From positions 186,001-250,000 of the forward strand of contig CAMAQH010000001.1 of NCBI GenBank assembly GCA_945860295.1: DNA of 64,000 nt, read 5' to 3'. The stretch is from Prosthecobacter debontii. Its GTDB lineage: Bacteria > Verrucomicrobiota > Verrucomicrobiia > Verrucomicrobiales > Verrucomicrobiaceae. The notes beneath the pieces are model-generated. The model did not search any database. It worked only from the letters and a program-made list of their open reading frames with translations, and was not told the origin of the DNA. The translations under genes were made by a program, and so were the position numbers. Positions 30,129 to 40,894 of this stretch are shown in pieces (the first letter of the stretch is position 1; each line of letters opens with the position of its first letter).

Positions 30129-30737
30129 TCAAAGTTCATAAAGACTGCTCCGTAACCGCTCGGCTTCGATCAGGGTTTTGAAGCGCACCTCATCACTCTC
30201 ACGTGTGTCGCTGATCAGGCAGTAGCGGTAGTCACGCCAGTGCTGCATCTCGGCCTCAGCATTCTTCATGCGTAGCTCCAGTGCATCGTCACTCTCAGTC
30301 GCGCGGCCAGAGAGGCGGTTGCGCAGTTCATTCAGACTCGGTGGCATGACAAAGATGTCGGTCAGGCAGCGGCGGACCAGATCATCCTCACAGCCGCGGA
30401 CCTGGATCGCTCCTTGCACGTCGATGTCCATAAACACATCCACCCCACGGCGCAGGTTTTCAAAGACGTAGCTCTTCAGCGTGCCATACCAGCGATTGTG
30501 AACTCGGGCATATTCAAACAGTTCACCACGGTCCACGCGCGCCAGAAAATCAGTTTCATCGAGGAAAAAGTAGTCCCTCCCATCCACCTCTCCTGGTCGC
30601 GGTGGTCGCGTGGTGCAGGAGACAGAGAACACTGCCTTTTCGCCATCGCAGACTTTGCGGCAGAGAGTGGTCTTACCAGTGCCTGAGGGGCCGGAGACGA
30701 CGATCAGCATGCCGAGGCGCGGTGTGGTGGGAATCAT
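30129..30737 (-). CDS. gmk: guanylate kinase
   Basis: LIVVSGPSGTGKTTLCRKV, VSCTTRPPRPGEVDGRDYFFL, DIDVQGAIQVR. Confidence 0.95.
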   Translation of the reverse strand: MIPTTPRLGMLIVVSGPSGTGKTTLCRKVCDGEKAVFSVSCTTRPPRPGEVDGRDYFFLDETDFLARVDRGELFEYARVHNRWYGTLKSYVFENLRRGVDVFMDIDVQGAIQVRGCEDDLVRRCLTDIFVMPPSLNELRNRLSGRATESDDALELRMKNAEAEMQHWRDYRYCLISDTRESDEVRFKTLIEAERLRSSLYEL

Positions 30738-30871
30738 GCGCAGCGTTTAGCCATGCCACAGCCCCCGCGCAACCGCTTTGAATTGACCCTCGCGGCATCT
30801 GACAAGTCGTGGCTTCATTTCGCGTTTGTTTCCTGTCCAAAAAATGGCGCTAGCCGCCTGTACCCACTGCC

Positions 30872-33800
30872 ATGACCGCCACGCTCCTCCCAAGACTGTT
30901 TCTGATCTCTACGCTCCTCGCTAGTGCAGGCCGTGCTGCGCCGAGTCCTGAGGCGCTCAAGTTTTTCGAGTCAAAGATTCGGCCCATTCTGGTGGAGAGC
31001 TGCCATGAGTGCCACGCGGACAAGAAACACAAAGGTGATCTGCGTGTGGATAATCTGCCTTACCTCATCCAGGGCGGCCACACGGGCCCCGCTGTGGTGC
31101 CGCACCAGCCAGACAAATCACTGCTGATGAAAGCCATCAGCTATACCGATCCCGACATGGAAATGCCGCCTGATGGCAAACTTTCAGACGCACAAATCGC
31201 CGCGCTGAAGCAATGGATACTGATGGGTGCGCCGTGGCCTGAGGCCGAAGTCGCTGCTTTTAAACCAGCGCGTAAACCGGGTGACATGACGCCTGAAGAT
31301 AAAAAATGGTGGTCGTTTGTGCCGGTGAAAAACCCGCCCGTGCCCATAGCGGCCTCAGGCTCCACGCCCATTGATGGTTTCATTCAAACTGAGCTCAACA
31401 AAAACGGTCTCACGGGAAGTAAAGAAGCGTCGCCTCAAGAACTCATCCGTCGAGTCACCTTCGATCTCCATGGCCTGCCGCCAAAGCCTGAGGATGAGGC
31501 GCAATTTGTGAAGGAATTTAGCGCTGCGAAGTCGCAGGATACTACAGACAAGATTCCCACCTCACAGCCGCGTGCCGATCAGGTGCTCTCAGTCTGGGTG
31601 GATAGGCTCCTCGCTTCACCACGCTACGGCGAGCGCTGGGCACAGCATTGGCTCGACCTCACTCGCTACGCTGAGAGTGAGGGGTACCGCCTCGATTCCT
31701 ACCGCCCAAACGTCTGGCCCTATCGCGACTATGTGATCGATTCGCTCAACAACGACAAGCCTTACGACCAGTTTGTCCGCGAACAGATCGCTGGTGATGA
31801 GATCGCGCCCAATGACCCGAAAAAGATCATCGCTACGGCCTTTTTGCGCCACACCATTTATGAATACAATCAGCGGGATAGTGAAAGCCAATGGCGCGGT
31901 ATCACCAATGAAGTCACCGACGTCACTGCTGATGTTTTTATGGGCATGAGCGTGCAGTGTGCTCAGTGTCACGATCACAAATTCGACCCCATTTTGCAAA
32001 AGGACTACTACCGGCTGCAATCCTTTCTGGCCAACATCACCTGGCCAGAAGACAAGGTCCTGGCCACCGGAGCTGAAAAGGCCACGCACGCTGCGCAGAT
32101 GAAAATCTGGCTCGACGCGACCACGGAACCGCACGCGGTGATCGATGGCATCATCGAACCCAAAGTCGCCAGTGCGCAAAAGAACGCGATGGAGAAATTC
32201 CCCGAAGAAGTGCAAGTCATGTGGCGCAAAACGCGCGAGGAGCGCACGCCGTATGAAGAGCAGATCGTCCAACTCGCCTGGCGTCAGGCCGAGTATGAGC
32301 GCTATCGCCTGAAGACCGACAAGCTCAAGGAGCCGCAGGCTACTCAGCTCAAAGAGGCACAGGCCAAGCTTGCTAAATTTGATCACCTCAAACCCAAGCC
32401 ATTGCTTACCGCTTTTGTAATCGGTGAGACAGGTCCGAAATCGCGTGATGCCAAATACAAATCACGCAAAACGGGGGATGCCGAAGCCAAGCCGGGCTTC
32501 CTCACCATTCTCGATCCGAGTGATGCCATCATCCCTGAGCCCACGCCCGGCATGACCACCAGCGGACGCCGCACCGTGCTGGCCAACTGGCTCACTCGCC
32601 CTGAAAACCCACTCACCACTCGCGTCATCGTGAACCGCATTTGGCAGTATCACTTTGGGCGCGGCATCGTCGCTACACCGAGTGACTTTGGTCATCTCGG
32701 TGAGAAGCCAACGCATCCTGAACTACTCGATTGGCTCACCACTCAGTTTGTACAGGGCGGCTGGAAGATCAAGCCGATGCATAAGATGATCGTGATGAGT
32801 CAGGTTTATCGGCAGACCGCGCGCCGTGAATCTTCAACCAAAGAGCTGGTCACCGATCCTGAAAACAAGCTGCTCTGGCGCTTCCCACCGCGCCGTCTCG
32901 ATGCCGAGCAGGCACGCGATGCCGTGCTTGCTGCCAGCGGTGAACTTGATACGACGATGGGCGGAGAAGGCGTCGAAGCCGCTGAGCCGCGCCGCAGCAT
33001 CTACACGCGCAAAATCCGCAACACACCGGATGAGTTTTTGCAGAGTCTCGATGCCCCTTCAGGATTTGCCAGCATGCCCACTCGTGATGCCACGACCACC
33101 GCCACGCAGAGTCTGCTCATGATCAATGGCGACTGGCCACTCGAACGCTCACGAGCCATGGCTGCGCGCCTCGTCGCCAGCAAACCAACGAGTGATGCCC
33201 AGATCATCGATCAGGCCTACGATCTTACTTTCTCGCGCAACCCCACCGCCACGGAAAAGAGAGCCGCTATCACCTTTCTCAACACACAGCGCAGTCGTTT
33301 GAAAAAAGAACTACCGCCGCCAGCACCTGTAGTCCCCGCTATTGCAGATGCTCACAAGTTCTTCGGATCCGCAGTCTCCAAAACCACGAAAACTTTGTGG
33401 ATGGAACCAGGTAGCAAAAACGAAAAACTGCGTGTCCAAAAACCACTCCAGTTAGAAGGCAATCAGTTCGCGATCGAAGCTGTCGTCACACTTAGCAGTC
33501 TGTATCCCAATGGGTCCGTCCGCACCATCGCCTCACGCTGGGACAACGACAAAGCTCAGCGCGGCTGGGCACTCGGCGTGACGAGCGAAAAGTCAGCTTA
33601 CAAGCCTAACAACCTCATACTTCAACTCAGTGGAGAAGACTTCCAAGGAAGCCAAGCCTATGAGTTCATCACCAGTGATTTGCGCATTCCTTTGAACAAG
33701 CCCTACTACGTCGCCGCTGCCATCAACAACGTGCCTGGTGAAGGTCAGAAATTTGGCGGCACAGTCACCTTCTACACACGCGACCTCAGCGATCCTGCGG

Positions 33801-34168
33801 CATCGATGCATACCATCACGGTGCCGCATCAGATCGTTGGTAGTTATGTGAATGCCGAGCGCGCGCTTTATGTCGGTGGCCGTGAAAAAGACAAGGCCAG
33901 CCTTTGGCACGGAGCCATCGCCCGCGTCTCCATTCGTCAGGGCAATCTCGATGCTGGTAAGCTCATGACTTGGGCCGGTGCTACTGATGCTTCCTGTGTC
34001 GTCGATGTGAATGCTGATAATGCCACCGAGATGCTCAAGACCGCCTGGACATGGGAGTCCAGCGCAGCCCCAGCCACCCCGAAAGGTAAATCAGATCCCA
34101 ACCGCGAAGCCATCGCCGACTTCTGCCATGTGCTGCTCAATGCGAACGAGTTTTTCTATCTGCATTAA
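30872..34168 (+). CDS. PSCyt1/DUF1549 + DUF1553 protein with LamG-like insertion near the C-terminus
   Basis: SCHECH and QCAQCH motifs; VNRIWQYHFGRGIVATPSDFG; LamG-like FAIEAVVTLSS..TIASRWDNDK..ERALYVGGREKDKASLWHGAIARVSI. Confidence 0.92.
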   Translation: MTATLLPRLFLISTLLASAGRAAPSPEALKFFESKIRPILVESCHECHADKKHKGDLRVDNLPYLIQGGHTGPAVVPHQPDKSLLMKAISYTDPDMEMPPDGKLSDAQIAALKQWILMGAPWPEAEVAAFKPARKPGDMTPEDKKWWSFVPVKNPPVPIAASGSTPIDGFIQTELNKNGLTGSKEASPQELIRRVTFDLHGLPPKPEDEAQFVKEFSAAKSQDTTDKIPTSQPRADQVLSVWVDRLLASPRYGERWAQHWLDLTRYAESEGYRLDSYRPNVWPYRDYVIDSLNNDKPYDQFVREQIAGDEIAPNDPKKIIATAFLRHTIYEYNQRDSESQWRGITNEVTDVTADVFMGMSVQCAQCHDHKFDPILQKDYYRLQSFLANITWPEDKVLATGAEKATHAAQMKIWLDATTEPHAVIDGIIEPKVASAQKNAMEKFPEEVQVMWRKTREERTPYEEQIVQLAWRQAEYERYRLKTDKLKEPQATQLKEAQAKLAKFDHLKPKPLLTAFVIGETGPKSRDAKYKSRKTGDAEAKPGFLTILDPSDAIIPEPTPGMTTSGRRTVLANWLTRPENPLTTRVIVNRIWQYHFGRGIVATPSDFGHLGEKPTHPELLDWLTTQFVQGGWKIKPMHKMIVMSQVYRQTARRESSTKELVTDPENKLLWRFPPRRLDAEQARDAVLAASGELDTTMGGEGVEAAEPRRSIYTRKIRNTPDEFLQSLDAPSGFASMPTRDATTTATQSLLMINGDWPLERSRAMAARLVASKPTSDAQIIDQAYDLTFSRNPTATEKRAAITFLNTQRSRLKKELPPPAPVVPAIADAHKFFGSAVSKTTKTLWMEPGSKNEKLRVQKPLQLEGNQFAIEAVVTLSSLYPNGSVRTIASRWDNDKAQRGWALGVTSEKSAYKPNNLILQLSGEDFQGSQAYEFITSDLRIPLNKPYYVAAAINNVPGEGQKFGGTVTFYTRDLSDPAASMHTITVPHQIVGSYVNAERALYVGGREKDKASLWHGAIARVSIRQGNLDAGKLMTWAGATDASCVVDVNADNATEMLKTAWTWESSAAPATPKGKSDPNREAIADFCHVLLNANEFFYLH

Positions 34169-34177
34169 AGCCGCTTC

Positions 34178-35836
34178 TCAGCGGCGCATCATCGTGATCA
34201 CACGGTGCACAATCTGGGTCAGCTCGCCGGCCTCGTAGGGCTTCGGTAGAACGCCGACAAAGCCTTTTTCGAGGAAGGTCATCTGCACGTCTTCATTCAC
34301 GCTGCCGCTGGTGGCGACGAGTCGTGCATCAGGATCAAAGCGCAGGATCTCTTGCGCCGTTTCACCGCCATTCATGCCGCCACGTAGGGTGAGGTCCATG
34401 AGTACGACATCAGGTGCGGTGCCGGTCCGGGCCAAGCTTTGATAAATCTTCACGGCATCCTGGCCATTGTCACACTCAACGACTTCATAGCCACAGCGCT
34501 TCAAAATCATGTGTGCTACTTTGCGCAGATCGTCTTCGTCATCGACGATTAGCACACGGCCCGCCCCGTGTTTCAGCGGTACCGGAGCGGATGAGGCATT
34601 CGAGTTAGAGACGGCATTCAGCTCCTTAGCGGGTGGCGCGACGGCAGGTAGCAGCACGCTGAACTCGGTGCCCACATTGAGACGCGAGGTGACGCGAATA
34701 TCGCCATCGTTGCTTTTGATGAATCGTTTGCAGGTAGTGAGCCCGATGCCGTTCCCGTCAGTCTTGGTGGTGAAGGTCTCGCGGAAGAGTCGCTGCAAAT
34801 TTTCTGGCGATATTCCGCAGCCGCGATCTCGCACGCTGAGCCTCACATAGGGGCCGGGTTTTAGCACCGCATCCTGCCCGAGCGCGAGGTCGATGTTCTT
34901 CGCTTCAATATCCATATAGCCACCCTGAGGCATGGCTTGAATGCCATTGAGAATGAGGTTTTGTAGCACTTGGCTGACTTTGACGCCATCTGCCACGGGC
35001 CAGCGGAGATGCTCGCCAAGCCGGACATGCACATGAACGTTCGAGCCTGCGCTGGCGAACTTTACCGTGTCGTCAATGATGGAGCCGAGATCGACGGGTT
35101 GCTTATCATGAGGCCGCGCTTTGCAGGCAGAAACGACCTGTGAAGTGAACTGCCGAGCGCGCTTAAGACCTACGAAGATGAGCTGAAGTTCCTCATGCAG
35201 TGCGGGTTTATTAGAGCTTTTTTGGACGAGATCGGAAAGTCGCACCGTGACTGGCCCTAGCAGATTGTTCACATCGTGAGCGATGCCTTGAGCGAGTGCC
35301 GCGAGGTTGTCCTGCTTGAGTTGCTTCGCCTGAGTGTCCAGATCGTCGGCGATGAGTGGCACCGTCTTCGCCGAGGCGGCTGAAATGACCGACACAGGTG
35401 AGACGAGCAGGGTGTAGTTCAGCAGCTTACGCATGCCATTAAAGACAGCTCGGATGCGCCAGCGGCAGCGCTGCGGCTCATGACCATAAAAGTTTTGGAC
35501 TCGGCACTCGCACTCATGCATGCCACCATTTTCAACGGCGAGATTCAGACTCTGGAGTAGCGTCCGTGCGTCGAGATCGCCCATAGCTAAGTCAGTCAGC
35601 CCCATCCCGCGCAGACCTTTATCTGGCTCCACACCGACGAGAATGGCTGCAGCGGCATTGCTGAAAATCACCTTGGGGCCTGTGCCTCCGGTCGCTTCTG
35701 CTTCGATCATAAGCACTGCCTCCGGCACTTGGTCCAAGGCCACTCGGAGGAAGTAGTTGGCCGTCTTCATTTGGTCGAGACTGGACTCCAGATCGGCGAG
35801 TGTCTCGGGGCGAAGGGTGTCTTGGGAGATAGTCAT
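34178..35836 (-). CDS. hybrid sensor: PAS-like + HisKA + HATPase + receiver
   Basis: NLAALAQGIAHDVNNLLGPV H-box, GNGIGLTTCKRFI G-box, RVLIVDDEDDLRKVAHMIL...VVLMDLTLRGGMNG receiver. Confidence 0.93.
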   Translation of the reverse strand: MTISQDTLRPETLADLESSLDQMKTANYFLRVALDQVPEAVLMIEAEATGGTGPKVIFSNAAAAILVGVEPDKGLRGMGLTDLAMGDLDARTLLQSLNLAVENGGMHECECRVQNFYGHEPQRCRWRIRAVFNGMRKLLNYTLLVSPVSVISAASAKTVPLIADDLDTQAKQLKQDNLAALAQGIAHDVNNLLGPVTVRLSDLVQKSSNKPALHEELQLIFVGLKRARQFTSQVVSACKARPHDKQPVDLGSIIDDTVKFASAGSNVHVHVRLGEHLRWPVADGVKVSQVLQNLILNGIQAMPQGGYMDIEAKNIDLALGQDAVLKPGPYVRLSVRDRGCGISPENLQRLFRETFTTKTDGNGIGLTTCKRFIKSNDGDIRVTSRLNVGTEFSVLLPAVAPPAKELNAVSNSNASSAPVPLKHGAGRVLIVDDEDDLRKVAHMILKRCGYEVVECDNGQDAVKIYQSLARTGTAPDVVLMDLTLRGGMNGGETAQEILRFDPDARLVATSGSVNEDVQMTFLEKGFVGVLPKPYEAGELTQIVHRVITMMRR

Positions 35837-36050
35837 AGTCGCTAAGTGTTCAATTATTTAGCTATCACGGATAGTTTAGTAAACTTTAATTTATGGGAGA
35901 ATGATCTTTTTTGGTTCTCAATTTTGAAAATGGAGTGGTTACATTGCCAGAGTTTGGTGGTTTCGATTTGCCAGATTTGCGAGAAATCTGCAAAAGTGCT
36001 TTCCTGCTGAAGCTTGCACTCGGGAGCCAACTCGGTTTACCCTCATCTGC

Positions 36051-36557
36051 ATGGCGCCACGCTTTACAGTTTCACTTCTCCTTCTCGCCTTTGCCTTGAG
36101 CAGTTGCTCGTCAAAGCCAACGCGCTGGGACTACAATTATGTACGGGGCAAGACGGCTGTGATCATGGGCGGAAAAGCAGTGCCACCAGCCGGACTGCCC
36201 AAAGAAGTGATGCGAGCGATCAGCGCCGGAAATGAGATCGTCGGGAGGCCTTATAAATATGGCGGCGGTCACCACTCTTTTCATGACTCGGGTTATGACT
36301 GCTCGGGCACGGTTTGTTATGCGCTTCACGGGGCCGGCTTGGTGAATGAGGTGGGCACATCAGGCAGCATGAAAAATTATGGTCGATCTGGAGAGGGCAA
36401 GTACATGACCGTCTATGCAAAGAACGGCCACACCTTCATCGTGATCGCCGGACTGCGCCTGGATACTGGTTACAACGGTGAAAACGAAGGCCCCAAATGG
36501 TCCACGCGCTCTCGCCCGATCAAGGGTTATGTCGCTCGGCATCCGCCGGGTTTATGA
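36051..36557 (+). CDS. NlpC/P60-like lipoprotein
   Basis: lipobox ALSSCSS; GRPYKYGGGH..DSGYDCSGTVCYALH, KNGHTFIVIAGLRLDT. Confidence 0.8.
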   Translation: MAPRFTVSLLLLAFALSSCSSKPTRWDYNYVRGKTAVIMGGKAVPPAGLPKEVMRAISAGNEIVGRPYKYGGGHHSFHDSGYDCSGTVCYALHGAGLVNEVGTSGSMKNYGRSGEGKYMTVYAKNGHTFIVIAGLRLDTGYNGENEGPKWSTRSRPIKGYVARHPPGL

Positions 36558-36654
36558 GGCTGGCCTAGGCCAAAAGAGGCGGCACATTCCGCATGGAAAC
36601 GGGCTTGCAGAGAGGCCTTGCGCTTCTACCATCGCCACCCCTTTCTTTTACACA

Positions 36655-39384
36655 ATGGAACAACCCCTCCCTGGACAACGCTGGGTCAGCGATAGCGAAC
36701 CTGAACTCGGACTCGGCGTGGTGATGAAGGCCGAATTTGGCCGATTGGAAATCTTCTTTCCTGCGGCAACCGAGCATCGCCAGTATGCCCTGAAAACAGC
36801 CCCGCTTCGCCGAGTGCATTTCATCGCAGGAGACACGATCAAAACCCATGATGGCGAGACCGTGGAAGTCGAGTCGGTAGATGAGCGCAATGGAATGCTT
36901 TTTTACATCGGCAGCGAGCGTGAAGTCAGCGAGTCCGAACTGTCTGACACGATCAGTTTCAGCAAGCCCGAGGACCGTCTCATGGCCGCGCAGACCGATG
37001 ACCTGCGTACCTATGACCTGCGCGTCGAGGCACTGAAGCGCCGCGCTGAAATCCGCCAGTCGCCTGTGCGTGGATTCATGGGCGGTCGCGTGGACCTGCT
37101 ACCGCATCAAATGTACATCGCCAATGAAGTCGCAGGCCGTCTCGTGCCGCGCGTGCTGCTGGCGGATGAAGTGGGCCTGGGCAAGACCATCGAAGCCAGT
37201 CTGATCCTGCATCGCCTGCACCTCACCGGTCGTGCCGAGCGCGTGCTCGTGCTCGTGCCAGATGCTTTGGTGCATCAATGGTTCGTCGAGCTGTATCGCC
37301 GATTCCATCTCACCTTCTCGATCTACGATGAAGTGCGCTGCGACGTGCTGGAGACTGAGGAAGAGGGCGTCAATCCTTTCCTGGAAAGTCAGCTTGTTCT
37401 TTGCAGCACCAGCTTCCTCGCCAACTCTACATCTCGTGCCCTGCAGGCGCTCGATGCAGGCTGGGATCTGCTCGTCGTCGATGAAGCGCATCATCTGGAA
37501 TGGAGCACCGAAGCCGCCAGTCCGGCTTACACGCTGGTCGAAACACTCACCGCAAAAATCCCTGGCCTACTCCTGCTCACGGCCACGCCGCAGCAGCTCG
37601 GACCTGAGGGACATTTCGCCCGGTTGCGTCTGTTGGATGCGAATCGCTACGCCGATCTCGCGCAATTCGTAGAGGAGTCGGAGCATTATGAAGAGGTCGC
37701 CGGAGCGGTGAATCGTGTACTCTCAGGCAAGACCCTCACCGCCGCCGATCAGCAGCTCTTCGCCAAAAAATCACCGCAGGTGCAGGAGCACCTCGCGGCG
37801 ATGAAAGCAGGCACCGAAGGCGCGCGCGAAAAGCTCGTCGTCGCCCTGCTTGATGAGTTTGGCACTGGCCGCGTCATGTTCCGGAATACGCGCGCCGCCT
37901 TGACCGGCTTCCCCGAACGTGAAGCCCTGCTGGCACCGATGAAAGCCGGTGATGATCCGCTGGAAACGAAAGTCAAATGGCTCGCCACGTTGCTCAAGAA
38001 ACTGGGCGAAGAAAAAGTCCTGCTCATCTGCCGCACACGCAAGCTGGCTGAAGAAGTCCACGAGCGTCTGCTACGTGAAATCAATGTCACGGCCACGCTT
38101 TTCCATGAGGGTCTCACGCTCATGCAGCGCGACCGTCAGGCAGCGTTTTTTGCCGATGAAGAAGGCGCACGCATCCTGCTTTGCTCAGAGATCGGCAGCG
38201 AGGGCCGCAACTTCCAGTTCGCGCATCACCTCGTGCTTTTTGACCTGCCACCTGACCCCGAGTTGCTGGAGCAGCGCATCGGTCGTCTCGACCGCATCGG
38301 CCAGACCAGCACGATCCACATCCATGTGCCCTATGTGAAGGGCACGGGCGAAGAAGTGCTCGCCCGCTGGTATCACGACGGACTGAACGCCATCGAAAAG
38401 AACCTGCACGGAGCTACCGAGATTGCAGAGGGCCTGAAGGATTCGCTGTCGCCGCTGCTGGAGAAATATGATGCCAAGAAGCTCACCGCTTTCCTCAAAA
38501 AAACACAGGAGCTGCGCAAGCAGGTGACGGAGAAACTTGAGCGCGGCCACGACCGCCTCCTTGAGCTAAATTCCTGCAAGCCTGAACGCGCCGACGCGGT
38601 GATCGACGCCATCCGCAAGCAGGAGGCTGACACGGATTTTGAAGAGTTCTTCATCAAGCTCGTCGATCACTTCGGCCTGCATGTCGAGGAGCACGGAAAC
38701 CGCAGCTACGTGCTCATGCCTGATCATTTGACGACGGACAAATTCCCGGCGCTGCCAGATGAGGGATTGCTCGCCACCTTTGATCGAACTCGCGCACTTT
38801 CGCGGGAAAACATGGCTTTTCTCACCCCGGATCACCCGATGGTGCGTGGCGCACTTGACCTACTGCTCGGCAGCGAAAGCGGCAACAGCAGCTTTGGCAT
38901 GTGGCGCGGCGCAGGCAGTGAAGGCTTGCTTCTGGAAACACATTTCGTCCTCGAATGCATCGCCCCGGCGGCCTTGCATGTGGACCGATTCCTGACTGCG
39001 ATTCCAATCCGAATTGTCGTCGATCACGCGAATACGGATCGACGCGAAGACGCTGGCTTCGTGCATGCCAAGATCGAGAAAGGCAATCCGGTGAAGCTCC
39101 TCGAAAAGCCCGCCGTGAAGCGCAAGCTCTTCCCCGCCATGATGAGCACCGCGCGCAAGCTGGCTGAAGAAGCCATGCAGGAACTCATTCAGTCCGCCAC
39201 GGAAGCCATGCGTCAGCAGCTCATGGTCGAGATCAACCGCCTTAAAGATCTACGCCTGATCAACGACCACGTCCGCCCCGAAGAAATCGACGGCATGAAA
39301 GCCCAGATGACCGAGCTGGAAGATGCCCTCGGCAGCGCCCGCCTGCGACTAGATGCTTTGCGGCTGGTGCTTCAGGTGACGTAA
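36655..39384 (+). CDS. rapA: RapA/HepA-like SWI2/SNF2 RNA polymerase-associated ATPase
   Basis: LLADEVGLGKTIEASLIL, LLVVDEAHHLEW, CSEIGSEGRNFQFAHHLVLFDLPPDPELLEQRIGRLDRIGQ; start at ATG 36655. Confidence 0.95.
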   Translation: MEQPLPGQRWVSDSEPELGLGVVMKAEFGRLEIFFPAATEHRQYALKTAPLRRVHFIAGDTIKTHDGETVEVESVDERNGMLFYIGSEREVSESELSDTISFSKPEDRLMAAQTDDLRTYDLRVEALKRRAEIRQSPVRGFMGGRVDLLPHQMYIANEVAGRLVPRVLLADEVGLGKTIEASLILHRLHLTGRAERVLVLVPDALVHQWFVELYRRFHLTFSIYDEVRCDVLETEEEGVNPFLESQLVLCSTSFLANSTSRALQALDAGWDLLVVDEAHHLEWSTEAASPAYTLVETLTAKIPGLLLLTATPQQLGPEGHFARLRLLDANRYADLAQFVEESEHYEEVAGAVNRVLSGKTLTAADQQLFAKKSPQVQEHLAAMKAGTEGAREKLVVALLDEFGTGRVMFRNTRAALTGFPEREALLAPMKAGDDPLETKVKWLATLLKKLGEEKVLLICRTRKLAEEVHERLLREINVTATLFHEGLTLMQRDRQAAFFADEEGARILLCSEIGSEGRNFQFAHHLVLFDLPPDPELLEQRIGRLDRIGQTSTIHIHVPYVKGTGEEVLARWYHDGLNAIEKNLHGATEIAEGLKDSLSPLLEKYDAKKLTAFLKKTQELRKQVTEKLERGHDRLLELNSCKPERADAVIDAIRKQEADTDFEEFFIKLVDHFGLHVEEHGNRSYVLMPDHLTTDKFPALPDEGLLATFDRTRALSRENMAFLTPDHPMVRGALDLLLGSESGNSSFGMWRGAGSEGLLLETHFVLECIAPAALHVDRFLTAIPIRIVVDHANTDRREDAGFVHAKIEKGNPVKLLEKPAVKRKLFPAMMSTARKLAEEAMQELIQSATEAMRQQLMVEINRLKDLRLINDHVRPEEIDGMKAQMTELEDALGSARLRLDALRLVLQVT

Positions 39385-39439
39385 ATGGCAAGGTGCCCTC
39401 ACTCCTTGACGGGTGAGCCTCCCTGCTTCATCGAGACCC

Positions 39440-40312
39440 ATGCAGATCATTTCCGGAACCGCCATCGCTGAAAAAGTACTCGAAGAATGCCGCCGTGATA
39501 TCGCCGTGCTGGCGGCGGTGGGAAAGAAGCCTGGACTGGCAGTCGTGCTCATCGGCGATGATCCAGCTTCGCGCGCTTATGTGAGATCGAAAGACAAGAA
39601 GTGCCGCGATCTCGGACTGCATTCCGTGAAGCTGGAACTCCCGGTGACGACTACGCAGGAGCAGCTTCTGGCTCATGTCGAAGCCCTGAACAACGACCCG
39701 GCCATTCACGGTATCCTCGTGCAGAGTCCTCCTCCACCGCACATTGATGAAGCCGCCATCGTGCGTGCCATTGATCCGGCGAAAGACGTGGATGGCTTCC
39801 ATCCCGTGAATGTCGCCAAGCTCGCGCTCGAAGATCCGACCGGCTTTGTTCCCTGCACGCCGCTGGGCTGCCAGCGCTTGCTGATCGAAGCAGGCATTGA
39901 AACCAAAGGCGCGAATGCCGTTGTTATCGGACGCAGCATGATTGTCGGCAAACCGATGGCTCTGCTACTCATGGCGAAAGGCCCAGGCGGTGACGCCACC
40001 GTGACCGTCGCCCATTCACGCACTCGTGATCTGTCCGCAATCACACGGCAGGCAGACATCATCATCGCCGCGATTGGCAGGCCGCATTTCATCACGGCGG
40101 AGCATGTCAAAGAAGGCACCGTCGTTATCGATGTAGGTATCAATCGCGTCGAGGCTCCTGGCACGGAGAAAGGCTACAAACTCGTCGGCGATGTCGCTTA
40201 TGATGAAGTCGCCCCCAAATGCCGCGCCATCACGCCTGTGCCCGGCGGTGTCGGCCCCATGACCATCGCCATGCTGATGGCAAACACGATCAAGGCCTGC
40301 AAGCAGGCGTGA
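39440..40312 (+). CDS. folD: methylenetetrahydrofolate dehydrogenase/cyclohydrolase
   Basis: [73 protein letters not shown]; start at ATG 39440. Confidence 0.97.
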   Translation: MQIISGTAIAEKVLEECRRDIAVLAAVGKKPGLAVVLIGDDPASRAYVRSKDKKCRDLGLHSVKLELPVTTTQEQLLAHVEALNNDPAIHGILVQSPPPPHIDEAAIVRAIDPAKDVDGFHPVNVAKLALEDPTGFVPCTPLGCQRLLIEAGIETKGANAVVIGRSMIVGKPMALLLMAKGPGGDATVTVAHSRTRDLSAITRQADIIIAAIGRPHFITAEHVKEGTVVIDVGINRVEAPGTEKGYKLVGDVAYDEVAPKCRAITPVPGGVGPMTIAMLMANTIKACKQA

Positions 40313-40318
40313 GTCATC

Positions 40319-40807
40319 ATGGAAACAAGCGCCGCCTCCCGCCTCTGCCTGTCCTGCGGGATGTGCTGCAACGGCGTGCTCTTTGAGATCGTGAAGCTCC
40401 AGCCTGAGGACTCGATCAGAGAACTGGAGAAGCTAGGCATGAAAGTGAACCGCAAGAAGACGGAGCCTTACTTTAAGCAGCCTTGCAGCTTCCTCAACGA
40501 CTGCACTTGCACGATCTACACGCAGCGTCCGACACGTTGCCGCGGCTTTGAATGTTCCCAACTCAAGCAGCTCGCTCTCGGCGAAATCACGGAGTTAGAA
40601 GCTCAAGCAAAGATTAATGAAGCTCGCCGACAGGTGGACCAAATCAAAATCATGCTCGCCACGGCTGGCGACACAATGACTGCGGATTCACTGACCGAGC
40701 GAGTCGCGCGTGTATTCGCAGAGCAGCCAGATGAAACTTTGAAAAGCGCAATCGGGGAACTCAAACTCTACCTTGCACGTCATTTTAGGACGCTCGGCAA
40801 TCAGTAG
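40319..40807 (+). CDS. YkgJ-family cysteine cluster protein
   Basis: CLSCGMCCNGVLF, PCSFLNDCTCTIYTQRPTRCRGFEC. Confidence 0.88.
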   Translation: METSAASRLCLSCGMCCNGVLFEIVKLQPEDSIRELEKLGMKVNRKKTEPYFKQPCSFLNDCTCTIYTQRPTRCRGFECSQLKQLALGEITELEAQAKINEARRQVDQIKIMLATAGDTMTADSLTERVARVFAEQPDETLKSAIGELKLYLARHFRTLGNQ

Positions 40808-40894
40808 CTTCTTGCACTGCTGGCACGCCCCCTGCGACATTATCAAATTCACACGTTGAAACTGGGATATCCGTCCCCACTTATCTCACCACTC

